Source of the DNA: JBEKLJ01 sp050010255
GTDB taxonomy: Bacteria; Acidobacteriota; Terriglobia; Bryobacterales; Bryobacteraceae
DNA length: 10,254 nucleotides
Direction of reading: 5' to 3'
Assembly (NCBI GenBank): GCA_050010255.1
Contig: JBEKLJ010000126.1
Span: forward strand, 1-10,254
Shown here: positions 1-7,317 of the stretch, in pieces
How the letters are laid out: every line of letters begins with the position of its first letter
How positions within the stretch are numbered: position 1 is the first letter of the stretch
The notes under the pieces: generated by a model
What the model was told of the DNA's origin: nothing
The model's database searches: none
Seen by the model: the letters and a program-made list of their open reading frames with translations, nothing else
Program-made: the position numbers and the translations under genes

Positions 1-240
1 CTGCACGGGCACTTCGAAGCTTCCGAGGCCGACCGCGCCGCGCGGTTGGACGTCATCCAGGCGCAGGGAACCCGTCTGGGCGCCGTCGAGGGCGAGCGCA
101 ACCGCCTCGCCGCCGAACTGCGGGACCTGCACGGGCACTTCGAAGCTTCCGAGGCCGACCGCGCCGCGCGGTTGGACGTCATCCAGGCGCAGGGAACCCG
201 TCTGGGCGCCGTCGAGGGCGAGCGCAACCGCCTCGCCGCC
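1..240 (+). repeat. 126-bp in-frame tandem repeat, two copies
   Basis: The unit at 1-126 is repeated from 127 and the two copies are identical at every base for 114 positions (1-114 and 127-240), after which they diverge. The period of 126 bp is 42 codons, so the reading frame and the heptad phase of the coiled coil are both kept. Identity at silent positions indicates a recent duplication or ongoing homogenisation. The first copy starts at the window edge, so further copies may lie upstream. Confidence 0.95.
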
Positions 241-339
241 GGGGTCGAGCGCTTGGAACGGGCGCGCAGCGCTTTGCTGGCCAGCTTCGTCTTCCGGCTG
301 CTGAGCAGGCTCGGCGTTCTGCCTCGGTTCGAACCCTGA
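1..339 (+). CDS. C-terminal part of a coiled-coil repeat protein (5' end outside window)
   Basis: The frame is open from the first base and ends at TGA 337-339, giving 112 visible residues; the true start lies upstream. The visible protein is highly charged and rich in Ala, Glu and Arg, with segments such as LGAVEGERNRLAAELRD that fit a long alpha-helical coiled coil. It consists of a 42-residue unit (exactly six heptads) present once fully and once almost fully, followed by a short basic and hydrophobic tail of about 30 residues (ALLASFVFRLLSRLGVLPRF). Coiled coils with this kind of tail are common at the C-termini of methyltransferases and glycosyltransferases in bacterial polysaccharide loci, and the convergent neighbours are glycosyltransferases. 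That role is inference only, because no catalytic domain is visible. A TTG at 46 could start a short ORF, but the repeat runs unbroken through it, so it is not a real start. Confidence 0.75.
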   Translation: MHGHFEASEADRAARLDVIQAQGTRLGAVEGERNRLAAELRDLHGHFEASEADRAARLDVIQAQGTRLGAVEGERNRLAAGVERLERARSALLASFVFRLLSRLGVLPRFEP

Positions 340-420
340 TGAGGCGGCTCCTCACCTTCGGCCACACCGCAGCTATCAGGCGGCTGAACGGGCGAGCAGC
401 GAGTGCGCCGCTCCCTCACG

Positions 421-503
421 CCTAGCCCGCATTTCTCACCAACAACCTGCTGCGGCCCTCTCATCGCGCCTCGCCACGGTCGTGGTGAGAAAAGCGGGCT
501 AGG
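421..503. repeat. Long inverted repeat bounded by CTAG (MITE-like or convergent-gene hairpin)
   Basis: The arm at 421-441 and the arm at 483-503 are reverse complements over 21 positions with one mismatch (A431 against A493). The spacer of 41 bases contains a small palindrome, CCACGGTCGTGG, at 474-485. CTAG occurs at 422-425 and 499-502. If these are a 4-bp target duplication, the element proper is 426-498 (73 bp), with ends CCCGCATTTCTCACCA and TGGTGAGAAAAGCGGG. The TAG stop of the minus-strand glycosyltransferase (501-499) lies inside the right CTAG. The site lies between two convergent genes, so a bidirectional transcription-ending or mRNA-protecting hairpin is the alternative. There is no T-run after either arm and the loop is long, which makes a standard intrinsic terminator less likely. 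No transposase is encoded here. Confidence 0.7.
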
Positions 504-1851
504 TTAGTTGCGCTTTGGCCTGCCTTGCCAGAGTGACCCCCTCCGGCGCGGGCCGCCAGGACAGCGGCCGGTAATCCCCCGACAGCAGGACGCGGTGGGG
601 AGCCCACCAGGTGCTGGCCCGCACCTGAATCCAGTGCGTCCCGGAGCCGAGCGGATTTTGCAGCGGCGCTGCGAACTGGAAGTCGGGCTGGCGGACCGGA
701 AAATCGCCGGCGAGCTCGCCATCCACCGATACCGACAATACCAGGAGCTTGCGCAGGTACTTCAGCTCCGCCCACCCGGCCAGGACCAACAGATCCTCCC
801 CGCCCTGAGCCTCGCACCGGATGAGCAGTTGCGGCCCCGCCCAGCCGTCACTCCAAATGTCGGTGCGGTCCATGTAGACGGCTGTTTGTGACGGCAGCGC
901 TTTCGCTCTCGCGCTCAAGCGTGCCGCGCGTTGCAGCAGCGATCCGCCCAGCCGCTGCAACCGCGGGAGCGCCACGAGGTTGAACGCCAGCTCCGGCCCC
1001 AGAACGGCTGCCGCCGCGCCATAGGGCACGGCTCTAAGCCAGCGCCCTTGCCGCCTTTCCTGCGCCGCCCGCAAGTAGAGCCGGTGCACCCGGCCCTGAC
1101 GGTTCAGACGATAGGCCGCCAGTGAGGAAGCGAGCCGCCAGTACCGCAGAGTGAACGGGGATTCCCAGTAGCGCCGGCTGACGCCGATGCTGTCTTCAAG
1201 CCTTTGCTCCTCGGTTGACCGCATCGTCTTCGACTCGGGCTGAAGCCGGTACGTGGCCAGCACCTGATCCACGCAATGGAAGCGGTGTCTCCGGGCGAAC
1301 CGGCAGAACAGGTCATAGTCCAGCACCAACCCGGCGTCTTCCAGCGGCCCGCACTCCCGCCAGACCTCGGCTGTCCAGAAAACCGCCGGCTGCGGGATGG
1401 TGTGGCCCTTCCAGATCTTCAGGACCCGGTCGAAGCTCTCGAAATGGCTCGGATGCTCGATCCCCGTGTACCTGCCGTGCTCGTCGGTAAACCGGCACCG
1501 GCCCATCACAATGTGCCGCCCTCGGCCCGGGTCGATCTCGGCGGCCACACGTTCCAGTGCGCCCGGCAACAGCGTGTCGTCCGAGTTCAGAAACCCGTAG
1601 ATCTCGCCTGTGGCTGCGCGAAAGCCTTTGTTTACCGCGTCTCCGTGCCCTTTGTCCGGCTCGCGAATCACGCGAAGGTGGGGGTAGCGCGCCAGCACCG
1701 CCGGCGTATCGTCGGTCGACATTCCGTCGACCACAATATGCTCCACGTTCGGGTAGTTCTGGGCCAGAACGCTTTCGATCGTCTCGCCGATGTAGTTCCC
1801 CTGGTTGTACGAACTGGTCACGATCGAAATGCGCGGGAGTCTCGGCGCCAT
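499..1851 (-). CDS. GT2 family glycosyltransferase with C-terminal beta-rich domain
   Basis: This 450-residue protein probably transfers a sugar from a nucleotide-sugar donor onto a growing surface glycan on the cytoplasmic side of the membrane. The N-terminal GT-A domain (about residues 5-230) shows the family signs: the opening strand with YNQ at 15-17, VVDGMSTDDT around 40-49, the metal-binding NSDD at 89-92, and LDYDLF at 177-182 in the place of the catalytic-base motif. A helical basic stretch follows. Residues about 324-440 form a separate, probably beta-sandwich, part with DGWAGP at 335-340 and SGDYRPLSW at 424-432, a pattern I associate with C-terminal add-ons of exopolysaccharide enzymes. 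ATG 1851 is chosen because the domain begins at once; the same frame is open further upstream to 2310, but only within the preceding gene. AAGGAA lies about 10 bases before it. The ATG shares one base with the TGA of the upstream gene (TGATG), so the two are probably translationally coupled. Acceptor and linkage cannot be told. Confidence 0.88.
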   Translation of the reverse strand: MAPRLPRISIVTSSYNQGNYIGETIESVLAQNYPNVEHIVVDGMSTDDTPAVLARYPHLRVIREPDKGHGDAVNKGFRAATGEIYGFLNSDDTLLPGALERVAAEIDPGRGRHIVMGRCRFTDEHGRYTGIEHPSHFESFDRVLKIWKGHTIPQPAVFWTAEVWRECGPLEDAGLVLDYDLFCRFARRHRFHCVDQVLATYRLQPESKTMRSTEEQRLEDSIGVSRRYWESPFTLRYWRLASSLAAYRLNRQGRVHRLYLRAAQERRQGRWLRAVPYGAAAAVLGPELAFNLVALPRLQRLGGSLLQRAARLSARAKALPSQTAVYMDRTDIWSDGWAGPQLLIRCEAQGGEDLLVLAGWAELKYLRKLLVLSVSVDGELAGDFPVRQPDFQFAAPLQNPLGSGTHWIQVRASTWWAPHRVLLSGDYRPLSWRPAPEGVTLARQAKAQLT

Positions 1852-4397
1852 CACGAATCCGTTCCTTGGAATCCGTACATCCGTGCATGCACCCGCCGCC
1901 ACACGTCCAGCGTTTCCAGCGCGTGCTTCCGCCAGGAGAAGCGGGACGCTTGCTCCAGCCCCCGGCTCGCCAATGAGGCCCGCAAGCCGGGTTCGTCCAG
2001 TATCCGGCCGATGGCCGCCGCCAGCGCTTCGGGGTCGTTCGGATCCACCAGCAGTGCCGCGTCGCCCGCGACTTCCGGCAGGCTCGTCGCGTTGCTGCAA
2101 ACCACCGGGCAGCCCGAGCGCATCGCCTCCACAACCGGGATGCCGAATCCTTCGAACAACGACGGGAACACCAGACACTGCGCTCCCGAGTACAGCGCCG
2201 GCATCACCTCCCGCGGGCAGTACCCAAGAAACGCCACTCGCCCCTTCAAGCCGCTCGAGTCGATCTGCTGCTCGATTTCCGCCTGCGCTTCGCGCGGCTC
2301 GCCGGTGCAAACCAGCATCAAATCCGCACAGCGCCGGTCGCGCAGGATCTGGAGCGCGCTCACCGCGGCGCGATGGTTCTTGTGGCGCCAGGTGTGCGCC
2401 GGAAAGAACATGTACGAACCGGGCCGCAGTCCGTATTCCCTGAGCGCCGCCTCGGCCGCCGCCGGCGGCATCGGCCGGAAAACCGAATCCGCCGCCAGCG
2501 GCACGACCGTGATCTTATCCGGCTCCACCCCCAGCCGTTCGATCAGCGTCTGCCGCGAGAACTCCGAGCCCGTCGTCACATGGTCAGCCCGGCGGACCGC
2601 CTCCCCGTACAGCCTCCGCCGCTCCTCAAGCGCCTCGCGCGTGAAGTACTCCGGATAGAACTCATGCTGGAGGTCGGGAACTTTGACGACGTGCCGGAGC
2701 GGGTAGACGTCCGGGTAGATGTAGCCCGGAGACGAGTAAACGATCTGGCTGTCGAACTCGCGCAGGTGCCGCAGACCGCGGACCTCGGCGGACTCCCAGT
2801 GATCCAGCCCCAGCAGCCTGTGCAGTCCACGCCTCGTCCGCCAGCAGAAGTCGCGCCACTGGCTTCCGAACGAGTCCAGGCAGAGCGCGCGGAAGTTCGG
2901 CGCCGAACGGAGGTCAAAGTCGTACCGGCAGACCGCCGGCAGAATCACGGTGTACTCGTTATGTCGGTCCAACCGGATGAGTTCGTTCAGCAAACCGCGC
3001 GCTTCGTCCTCGATCCCTCCCGCCACTCCCGGAACCATCCACCGCATGTCGAGGGCGATCCGCATCCGCTCGCTGCACGCCCGCGCGCCTGTTAGAGTCT
3101 GGAATTCCTGGAAGAGCTGGCCGGCGATGCGGTCGGGATGGTACGCACCGGAGGCGTGGCCGCGTCCGGCACACCGGATGCGCTCGCGATGGTTCCGGTC
3201 CTTCAGGACCCGCGCGACGGCCTTGGCCAAGCCATCGGCGCCGTCCGCGATCACGATATCGACCCCCTCCCGGTACTCGAGTCCCTCCGCCCCGATGCTC
3301 GTCGAGACCACGCACCTCTCCATTGCCCAGGCTTCCAGAATCTTGTTTCTGGCTCCGGAGCCGGCGCGCAGCGGTACGACGACAACCGCCGCCGACTCCA
3401 AGTACGGCCGCACGTCGGGCACCGTCCCCGTCACGACGACCCCTGGCAGCCCGCCGAGTTCCAGCACCTCAGGCGCCGGGTTCCTGCCCACGACGTAAAA
3501 CTCCGCATCCGGTGCGAGCCTCCGCACGGCCGGCAGGACTCCCCGCGCGAAGAACACGGCCGCGTCCACGTTCGGAGGGTGATTCATCAGGCCCGTGAAC
3601 ACAATGCGGTTCGGTACTTCAGCCGGCTGCGCGCCAGGGCGGAAGTAATCCGAGTCCACGGGCAGAGGCAGCGCCAGGACCCGCCGGGGCGCGCAGTGTT
3701 CTGCGATCCACCGCGCGTCGTGCTCGGAAACCGCGATCACCAAGTCGTACCGCGAGGCGTACTTCTTCTCGAACCGGCGGTACCGCCGCGCTTGGCGCTG
3801 GAGCATCAGCCGCTGCCAGGCGCCTCGGGCAACCCGCGCTCGCCGCTCGAAGACCACCGACCGGATATCGTGCATCAGCAGCGCGCTCACCGCCGGACGA
3901 GGGACATAGTCCACCACCGCCGCGCTGCTGCTTTGAACGACCAGCAACACGTCCCAGGGATGCTCGCAAAGAGCCTGCGTCAAGGCTGGCGCCATGTTTC
4001 GGAAGCACAGATCAGCAAGCACGGCGTCCGCGGGCCGCCCCGGCCACGCTCGCCACCAGGCGAGCACTTGCGCGAAATGGCGGTGCAAGCGCGACGACAC
4101 ACGCGGCGTCGCGGGCGCCGCGGAACAAGGCGAGTGAAGCTCCGGGATCTCCCAAGCGTATGTTCGGACGCCTTGCCTCTCCAGGTCCGCCCTGCGGGCC
4201 CGCTGCTCGGCCGTGTGCACCATCGACACCAGTCCGACTTCGGCCCCGAGCCGCGCCAGCCCGATCGAGTTCAGATATTCCGTCGGAATACCTCCCGGAA
4301 AAATCGGAAAATCGTGAGTGTAAATCAAGACGCGCAATCGCCCGGCTGCGCCCCTCCCCACCGCTTCGGCAGTCTTTTCCTGAGGGTACGCAATCAT
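1851..4397 (-). CDS. Double-domain GT4 glycosyltransferase (two GT-B enzymes fused)
   Basis: The 848 residues contain two whole GT4 enzymes. Domain 1 (about 20-435) opens with LRVLIYTHDF and a glycine-rich GGIPTEY loop (35-41). Its donor-binding half reads FTGLMNHPPNVDAA (267-280), VPLRAGSGARNKILEA (341-356) and STSIGAEGLE (365-374). This resembles the PEP-CTERM/exopolysaccharide-associated Stp1-like transferases, in which the first Glu of the EX7E motif is replaced (here Ser347, with Glu355 kept). Domain 2 (445-848) begins at Met445, MRIALDMRWM, and carries HTWRHKNH (668-675) and a standard EX7E motif at Glu749/Glu757 within LFEGFGIPVVEAM, as in mannosyltransferase-like GT4 proteins. GT4 proteins are normally about 350-420 residues, so this is double length, with only about 10-15 residues of linker. 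ATG 4397 follows a weak GAGACGG. The gene is first in an operon with the GT2 gene. The two domains probably add consecutive sugars; the substrates are unknown. Confidence 0.88.
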   Translation of the reverse strand: MIAYPQEKTAEAVGRGAAGRLRVLIYTHDFPIFPGGIPTEYLNSIGLARLGAEVGLVSMVHTAEQRARRADLERQGVRTYAWEIPELHSPCSAAPATPRVSSRLHRHFAQVLAWWRAWPGRPADAVLADLCFRNMAPALTQALCEHPWDVLLVVQSSSAAVVDYVPRPAVSALLMHDIRSVVFERRARVARGAWQRLMLQRQARRYRRFEKKYASRYDLVIAVSEHDARWIAEHCAPRRVLALPLPVDSDYFRPGAQPAEVPNRIVFTGLMNHPPNVDAAVFFARGVLPAVRRLAPDAEFYVVGRNPAPEVLELGGLPGVVVTGTVPDVRPYLESAAVVVVPLRAGSGARNKILEAWAMERCVVSTSIGAEGLEYREGVDIVIADGADGLAKAVARVLKDRNHRERIRCAGRGHASGAYHPDRIAGQLFQEFQTLTGARACSERMRIALDMRWMVPGVAGGIEDEARGLLNELIRLDRHNEYTVILPAVCRYDFDLRSAPNFRALCLDSFGSQWRDFCWRTRRGLHRLLGLDHWESAEVRGLRHLREFDSQIVYSSPGYIYPDVYPLRHVVKVPDLQHEFYPEYFTREALEERRRLYGEAVRRADHVTTGSEFSRQTLIERLGVEPDKITVVPLAADSVFRPMPPAAAEAALREYGLRPGSYMFFPAHTWRHKNHRAAVSALQILRDRRCADLMLVCTGEPREAQAEIEQQIDSSGLKGRVAFLGYCPREVMPALYSGAQCLVFPSLFEGFGIPVVEAMRSGCPVVCSNATSLPEVAGDAALLVDPNDPEALAAAIGRILDEPGLRASLASRGLEQASRFSWRKHALETLDVWRRVHARMYGFQGTDS

Positions 4398-4473
4398 TCG
4401 CTACCGTCTCGACATTTCAGTCTCTGGATATCCGCCCGATATGGCCAGCGCCCGGGCTGGTGAGAACAAGGAA

Positions 4474-4502
4474 ATACTATCGCACACGCGCAGAATTGAC
4501 AA
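4474..4502 (-). promoter_or_regulatory. Predicted sigma70-type promoter of the glycosyltransferase operon
   Basis: Reading the minus strand, TTGTCA (4502-4497, five of six bases of the -35 consensus) and TAGTAT (4479-4474, four of six of the -10 consensus) are separated by exactly 17 bases. Transcription would start near 4467, leaving a leader of about 70 nt before ATG 4397. The leader contains a short perfect inverted repeat, ATATC-N5-GATAT, at 4428-4442, and a GC-rich near-palindrome around 4445-4460, either of which could be an operator or a leader hairpin. This position lets the operon be expressed separately from the upstream permease gene, which ends at 4613. No strong terminator is visible between them. 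Confidence 0.5.
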
Positions 4503-4612
4503 GCCGGTGCGAAAGGCTGTCCTCATTCCGCCTCGCCCATGAGCAATCCACGGCGCGACCGGCGGAAAGGGAGGCGTTCGCGCCAACGGCCGGCTGCGGC
4601 TCCCGGCAGCTC

Positions 4613-7084
4613 CTACTCATAGCGCAGGGCGCGGAGCGGCTCGATGCGCGCGGCGCGGCGCGCCGGCAGCCAGGCCGCGGCGAGCGCAGCGGCCGCCAGC
4701 ACCGCCGCGGCGGCGGCCAGCATCGCCGGGTCGTGCGGCTGGATGCCGAACAACTGCGAGGCCGCCACACGGCCCAGAAGGAGCGCGGCCGGGAGGCCGA
4801 TTGCCAGACCGGCGGCGACAATCACCATCACCTCGCGCAACACCAGCCGGACCACGCGGCCGCGCGAGGCGCCGAGCGCCACGCGAATGCCGATTTCGGC
4901 CGTCCTACGCGCCACCGAGTAGGCGATTACGCCATACAACCCCACGGCGGCCAGCACGGTGGCCAGGACGCCAAACGCGACGGCCAGCACGGCCACCGAA
5001 CGCTCGACGAACATCGATTCGTCGATCCGCGCCTGCATGGTCTCCATGTTCGTCACCGGCAGGTTTGGGTCGATCTCGCGCACTGCGGCGCGCGCGGCCG
5101 AGCCGAGGTCGCGCCCGTATCCGCGAACGTAGATCATGCTGCGGTGCGGCGGTTTCTGCTCATGAGACAGGTAGAGGAACGGTTCGGCCGGCTGGCGAAG
5201 CGAGCCGGGCCGGATGTTCCGCGCCACGCCGACGATCTCGTATTCCATCTTCTTTTCCTGGCCGATGTGGAACCCGAGCGGATTGCGGCCCTGGAAGTAT
5301 TTCTTCGCCAGCGCCTCGTTGATGATCGCCACCTTCGGCCCGGCGCCGTTGTCGCGCTCGTCGAATTCGCGGCCCGCCAGGATCGGGATTCCGAGCGCCC
5401 GGAAGAATCCCGGCGCCACGCTGTCCCAGTTCGTTCCCGGTTCCTCATCCGCCGCTGCCTGGTAGCCCTCAACGTAGAGACTGCTGCCATTCGAGCCGCC
5501 GCCGAACGGGCCCAGGCCGGCATAGGCGACGGCCTCGATGCCGGGCATGCTCGCTAGCCGTTCCCGAAGGTTCCGCAGCAGCGCCGCCGCACGCGGAGGG
5601 TCGTATCCACTTAGCCTGGGCTCGAGCGCAAAGCTCAGCAGATTCGCCGGCTGGAAACCCGGGTTGGTGTGTTTCAGGTTCAGGAGGGTTCGGGCGAACA
5701 GGCCGGCGCCCGCCAGCAGCACCAGCGCGAGGGCGATCTGCGCAGCCACCAGCACTTTCCTCATCCGCTGCCGTGCCGCGGAAGCGGCGGTCCCCGCCTG
5801 CTCCTTGAGCGCCGTCACCAGGTCGATCCGCCAGGCCTGGAGCAACGGCGCGCATCCGAACACCAGGCCCGCAACCGCCGCCACCGCCATCGAATAGGCG
5901 AACAGCCGCACGTCGACGCGCGCGGTCACCCAACCCGGGCCGTCGTCCTGGGAAACCAGCCGCAGCAGGCCGGCGTCGGCCCAGTACGCCAGGACGATAC
6001 CCACCACGCCGGCGGCGAGGGTCAGCATCACGCTTTCGGCGAGCAACTGCCTCAGGATAGCCAGGCGGCCGGCGCCGATGGCGGTCCGGATAGCCATTTC
6101 CCTGTGCCGCGCGGCCGCCCGGGCAATCAGCAGGTTGGCGAGGTTCGCACACGCGATCAGCAGCACCAGCCCGACCATCGCCAGGAGCACCGTGAGGGGC
6201 TTGCGCCGGAACTCGCTCAGCATGTTGATGCCCTGCGCGGCCGGCCGAAGCTCGACGGTGCGCCGCAGGTATTCCGCACGCTCGCGCGGCGGCATCGGCC
6301 GGATGTGCGGCAGGTTGTCATTACGAATGGCCTTGAACAGAACTCTCGTCGCCGCCTGCGCCGTTTCGCGCGAAACGCCGGTCTTGAGCCGCGCCACGAG
6401 GTTCAGCCACCGCCCGCTGATGTCGCCGAAAGCATCCCAGCCCGGGCTGATCTGCTGCTTCATCGACAGGGGCGCATACAGATCCGGCGTCCGCCCGCTC
6501 TGCACACCCAGGAAGCGGCGATCGACCACGCCGATGACCGTCATCGGGTGGCCGTTCACCAGCACCCGGCTGTTCAGCACCTTGGGATCGGAACCGAAGC
6601 GGCGGCTCCAGTAGCCGTGGCCGAGCATGACGACAGGGTGGGCGCCCGGCGTGGTGTCGTCGGAAGGCAGAATCGTCCGGCCGATGGCCGCACGCACGCC
6701 GAGAACGTCAAAGAAGTTCCCGGAAACGAGATCGACCCCGGCAAACGCCGTTCCAGCCCGCTCCACGACAGTGGCCGACGCCCCGGCGCGGGCGGCCACG
6801 CCATCGAAGACCCGGCTGCGCTCGCGGAGGTCTTTGTACATCGGGTATGAGTAGACCGTCTCGTAGTTGTCCGCCATGGCCCAGCCGGGGTCCTGGCCTT
6901 CGGTGCGGAATAGCACGAGGCGGCTAGGGTCGGCCACCGGCAACGATCGCAGCAGCACCTGGTCAAACAAGGAGAACACCGCGGTGTTGGCGCCGATTCC
7001 GAGCGCCAGAGAGGCGATGGCGATCAGCACGAATCCCTTGCTGCGCCGGAACGTCCTGAGCGTGAAGCGGAGGTCAGTGAGCAT
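4613..7084 (-). CDS. ADOP-type duplicated FtsX/MacB-like ABC permease
   Basis: This 823-residue inner-membrane protein is two MacB-like permease units in one chain, the layout of the acidobacterial duplicated orphan permease family. From ATG 7084, the first transmembrane helix (about 17-38, SLALGIGANTAVFSLF) leads into a large periplasmic domain (about 45-290). Three helices follow (about 297-320, 346-368, 394-413). The second unit repeats the plan with a helix at 441-465, a periplasmic domain to about 690, and helices near 695-720, 750-772 and 785-805. The FtsX cytoplasmic signature occurs twice, REMAIRTAIGAGR (328-340) and AEIGIRVALGASR (729-741). The frame is open upstream to an ATG at 7207, but the added 41 residues look non-coding and overlap a strong hairpin, so ATG 7084 is preferred; no clear ribosome site precedes it. 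Family members are thought to move or extrude substrates through mechanical coupling to a separate ATPase; the substrate is unknown. A LolD-like ATPase gene is divergent next door. Confidence 0.9.
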   Translation of the reverse strand: MLTDLRFTLRTFRRSKGFVLIAIASLALGIGANTAVFSLFDQVLLRSLPVADPSRLVLFRTEGQDPGWAMADNYETVYSYPMYKDLRERSRVFDGVAARAGASATVVERAGTAFAGVDLVSGNFFDVLGVRAAIGRTILPSDDTTPGAHPVVMLGHGYWSRRFGSDPKVLNSRVLVNGHPMTVIGVVDRRFLGVQSGRTPDLYAPLSMKQQISPGWDAFGDISGRWLNLVARLKTGVSRETAQAATRVLFKAIRNDNLPHIRPMPPRERAEYLRRTVELRPAAQGINMLSEFRRKPLTVLLAMVGLVLLIACANLANLLIARAAARHREMAIRTAIGAGRLAILRQLLAESVMLTLAAGVVGIVLAYWADAGLLRLVSQDDGPGWVTARVDVRLFAYSMAVAAVAGLVFGCAPLLQAWRIDLVTALKEQAGTAASAARQRMRKVLVAAQIALALVLLAGAGLFARTLLNLKHTNPGFQPANLLSFALEPRLSGYDPPRAAALLRNLRERLASMPGIEAVAYAGLGPFGGGSNGSSLYVEGYQAAADEEPGTNWDSVAPGFFRALGIPILAGREFDERDNGAGPKVAIINEALAKKYFQGRNPLGFHIGQEKKMEYEIVGVARNIRPGSLRQPAEPFLYLSHEQKPPHRSMIYVRGYGRDLGSAARAAVREIDPNLPVTNMETMQARIDESMFVERSVAVLAVAFGVLATVLAAVGLYGVIAYSVARRTAEIGIRVALGASRGRVVRLVLREVMVIVAAGLAIGLPAALLLGRVAASQLFGIQPHDPAMLAAAAAVLAAAALAAAWLPARRAARIEPLRALRYE

Positions 7085-7125
7085 GTGCACGCCAGCCGTG
7101 TGCTTAGACGAGTGTATTCCAGGTT

Positions 7126-7157
7126 CGTCAGCCGCCGGCGCAGGCCGGAGGCTGACG
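7126..7157. other. Strong stem-loop in the divergent region / permease leader
   Basis: CGTCAGCC (7126-7133) pairs with GGCTGACG (7150-7157), and CCGGC (7135-7139) pairs with GCCGG (7144-7148). Together they give 13 base pairs interrupted by one G-A mismatch and closed by a four-base loop (7140-7143). It lies about 42-73 bases upstream of the permease ATG (7084), so it may fold in that mRNA leader, act as a protein-binding palindrome, or be a scattered repeat. The rest of the 233-bp region 7085-7317 shows no convincing -35/-10 pair on either strand. A weaker interrupted palindrome (TTGC+CGCGG at 7232-7240 against CCGCG+GCAA at 7257-7266, one bulged base) lies nearer the ATPase gene. Confidence 0.6.
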
Positions 7158-7300
7158 CCCGCTTCAGCCGCGCCCCCCCTCTGCAACGTCTTCGCCCCCG
7201 CGAGCATCTTTGTTGTTGAGTTCGCAGTGTTTTGCCGCGGGCTGGGAGGGGGCTGGCCGCGGGCAATTGGAATCGGGCAGAACGGCTCCCGTGCTAGCGT

Positions 7301-7313
7301 AGAGAGAGGGGGG
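7301..7313 (+). promoter_or_regulatory. Purine-rich ribosome binding site fixing a GTG start
   Basis: AGAGAGAGGGGGG ends four bases before GTG 7318. It is the only good Shine-Dalgarno-like stretch near the start of the ATPase frame, and it supports GTG as the initiation codon. Confidence 0.6.
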
Positions 7314-7317
7314 TCGC

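Noticed and set aside
394..413. Short hairpin (GAGCAGCG against CGCCGCTC) after the coiled-coil gene, considered as a terminator
   Set aside because: It has one mismatch in eight pairs and no T-run after it; such short GC-rich pairings are expected by chance in this base composition.
1852..2310. N-terminal extension of the GT2 frame up to 2310, giving 603 residues
   Set aside because: These bases encode the conserved C-terminal half of GT4 domain 2 (including EX7E) in another frame, and the extension reads as low-complexity Gly/Arg/Ala sequence.
1276..2658. Plus-strand open frame of 460 codons opposite the glycosyltransferase genes
   Set aside because: It crosses the boundary of two well-supported minus-strand genes and its product is Arg/Ser/Pro-rich with no recognisable motif, as expected for a GC-rich shadow frame.
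4401..4586. Small minus-strand open frame of 61 codons between the permease and the GT4 gene
   Set aside because: It spans the predicted promoter and leader, has no good ribosome site and no recognisable motif.
4160..5557. Plus-strand open frame of 465 codons spanning the permease 3' end and the intergenic gap
   Set aside because: The product is Arg/His/Gly-rich and it lies antisense to a complete ADOP permease. There is no ribosome site or domain.
7085..7207. Longer permease start at ATG 7207
   Set aside because: The extra 41 residues lack the usual family N-terminus, overlap a strong hairpin, and the typical opening (MLTDLRFTLRTFRRSKGF) begins at ATG 7084.
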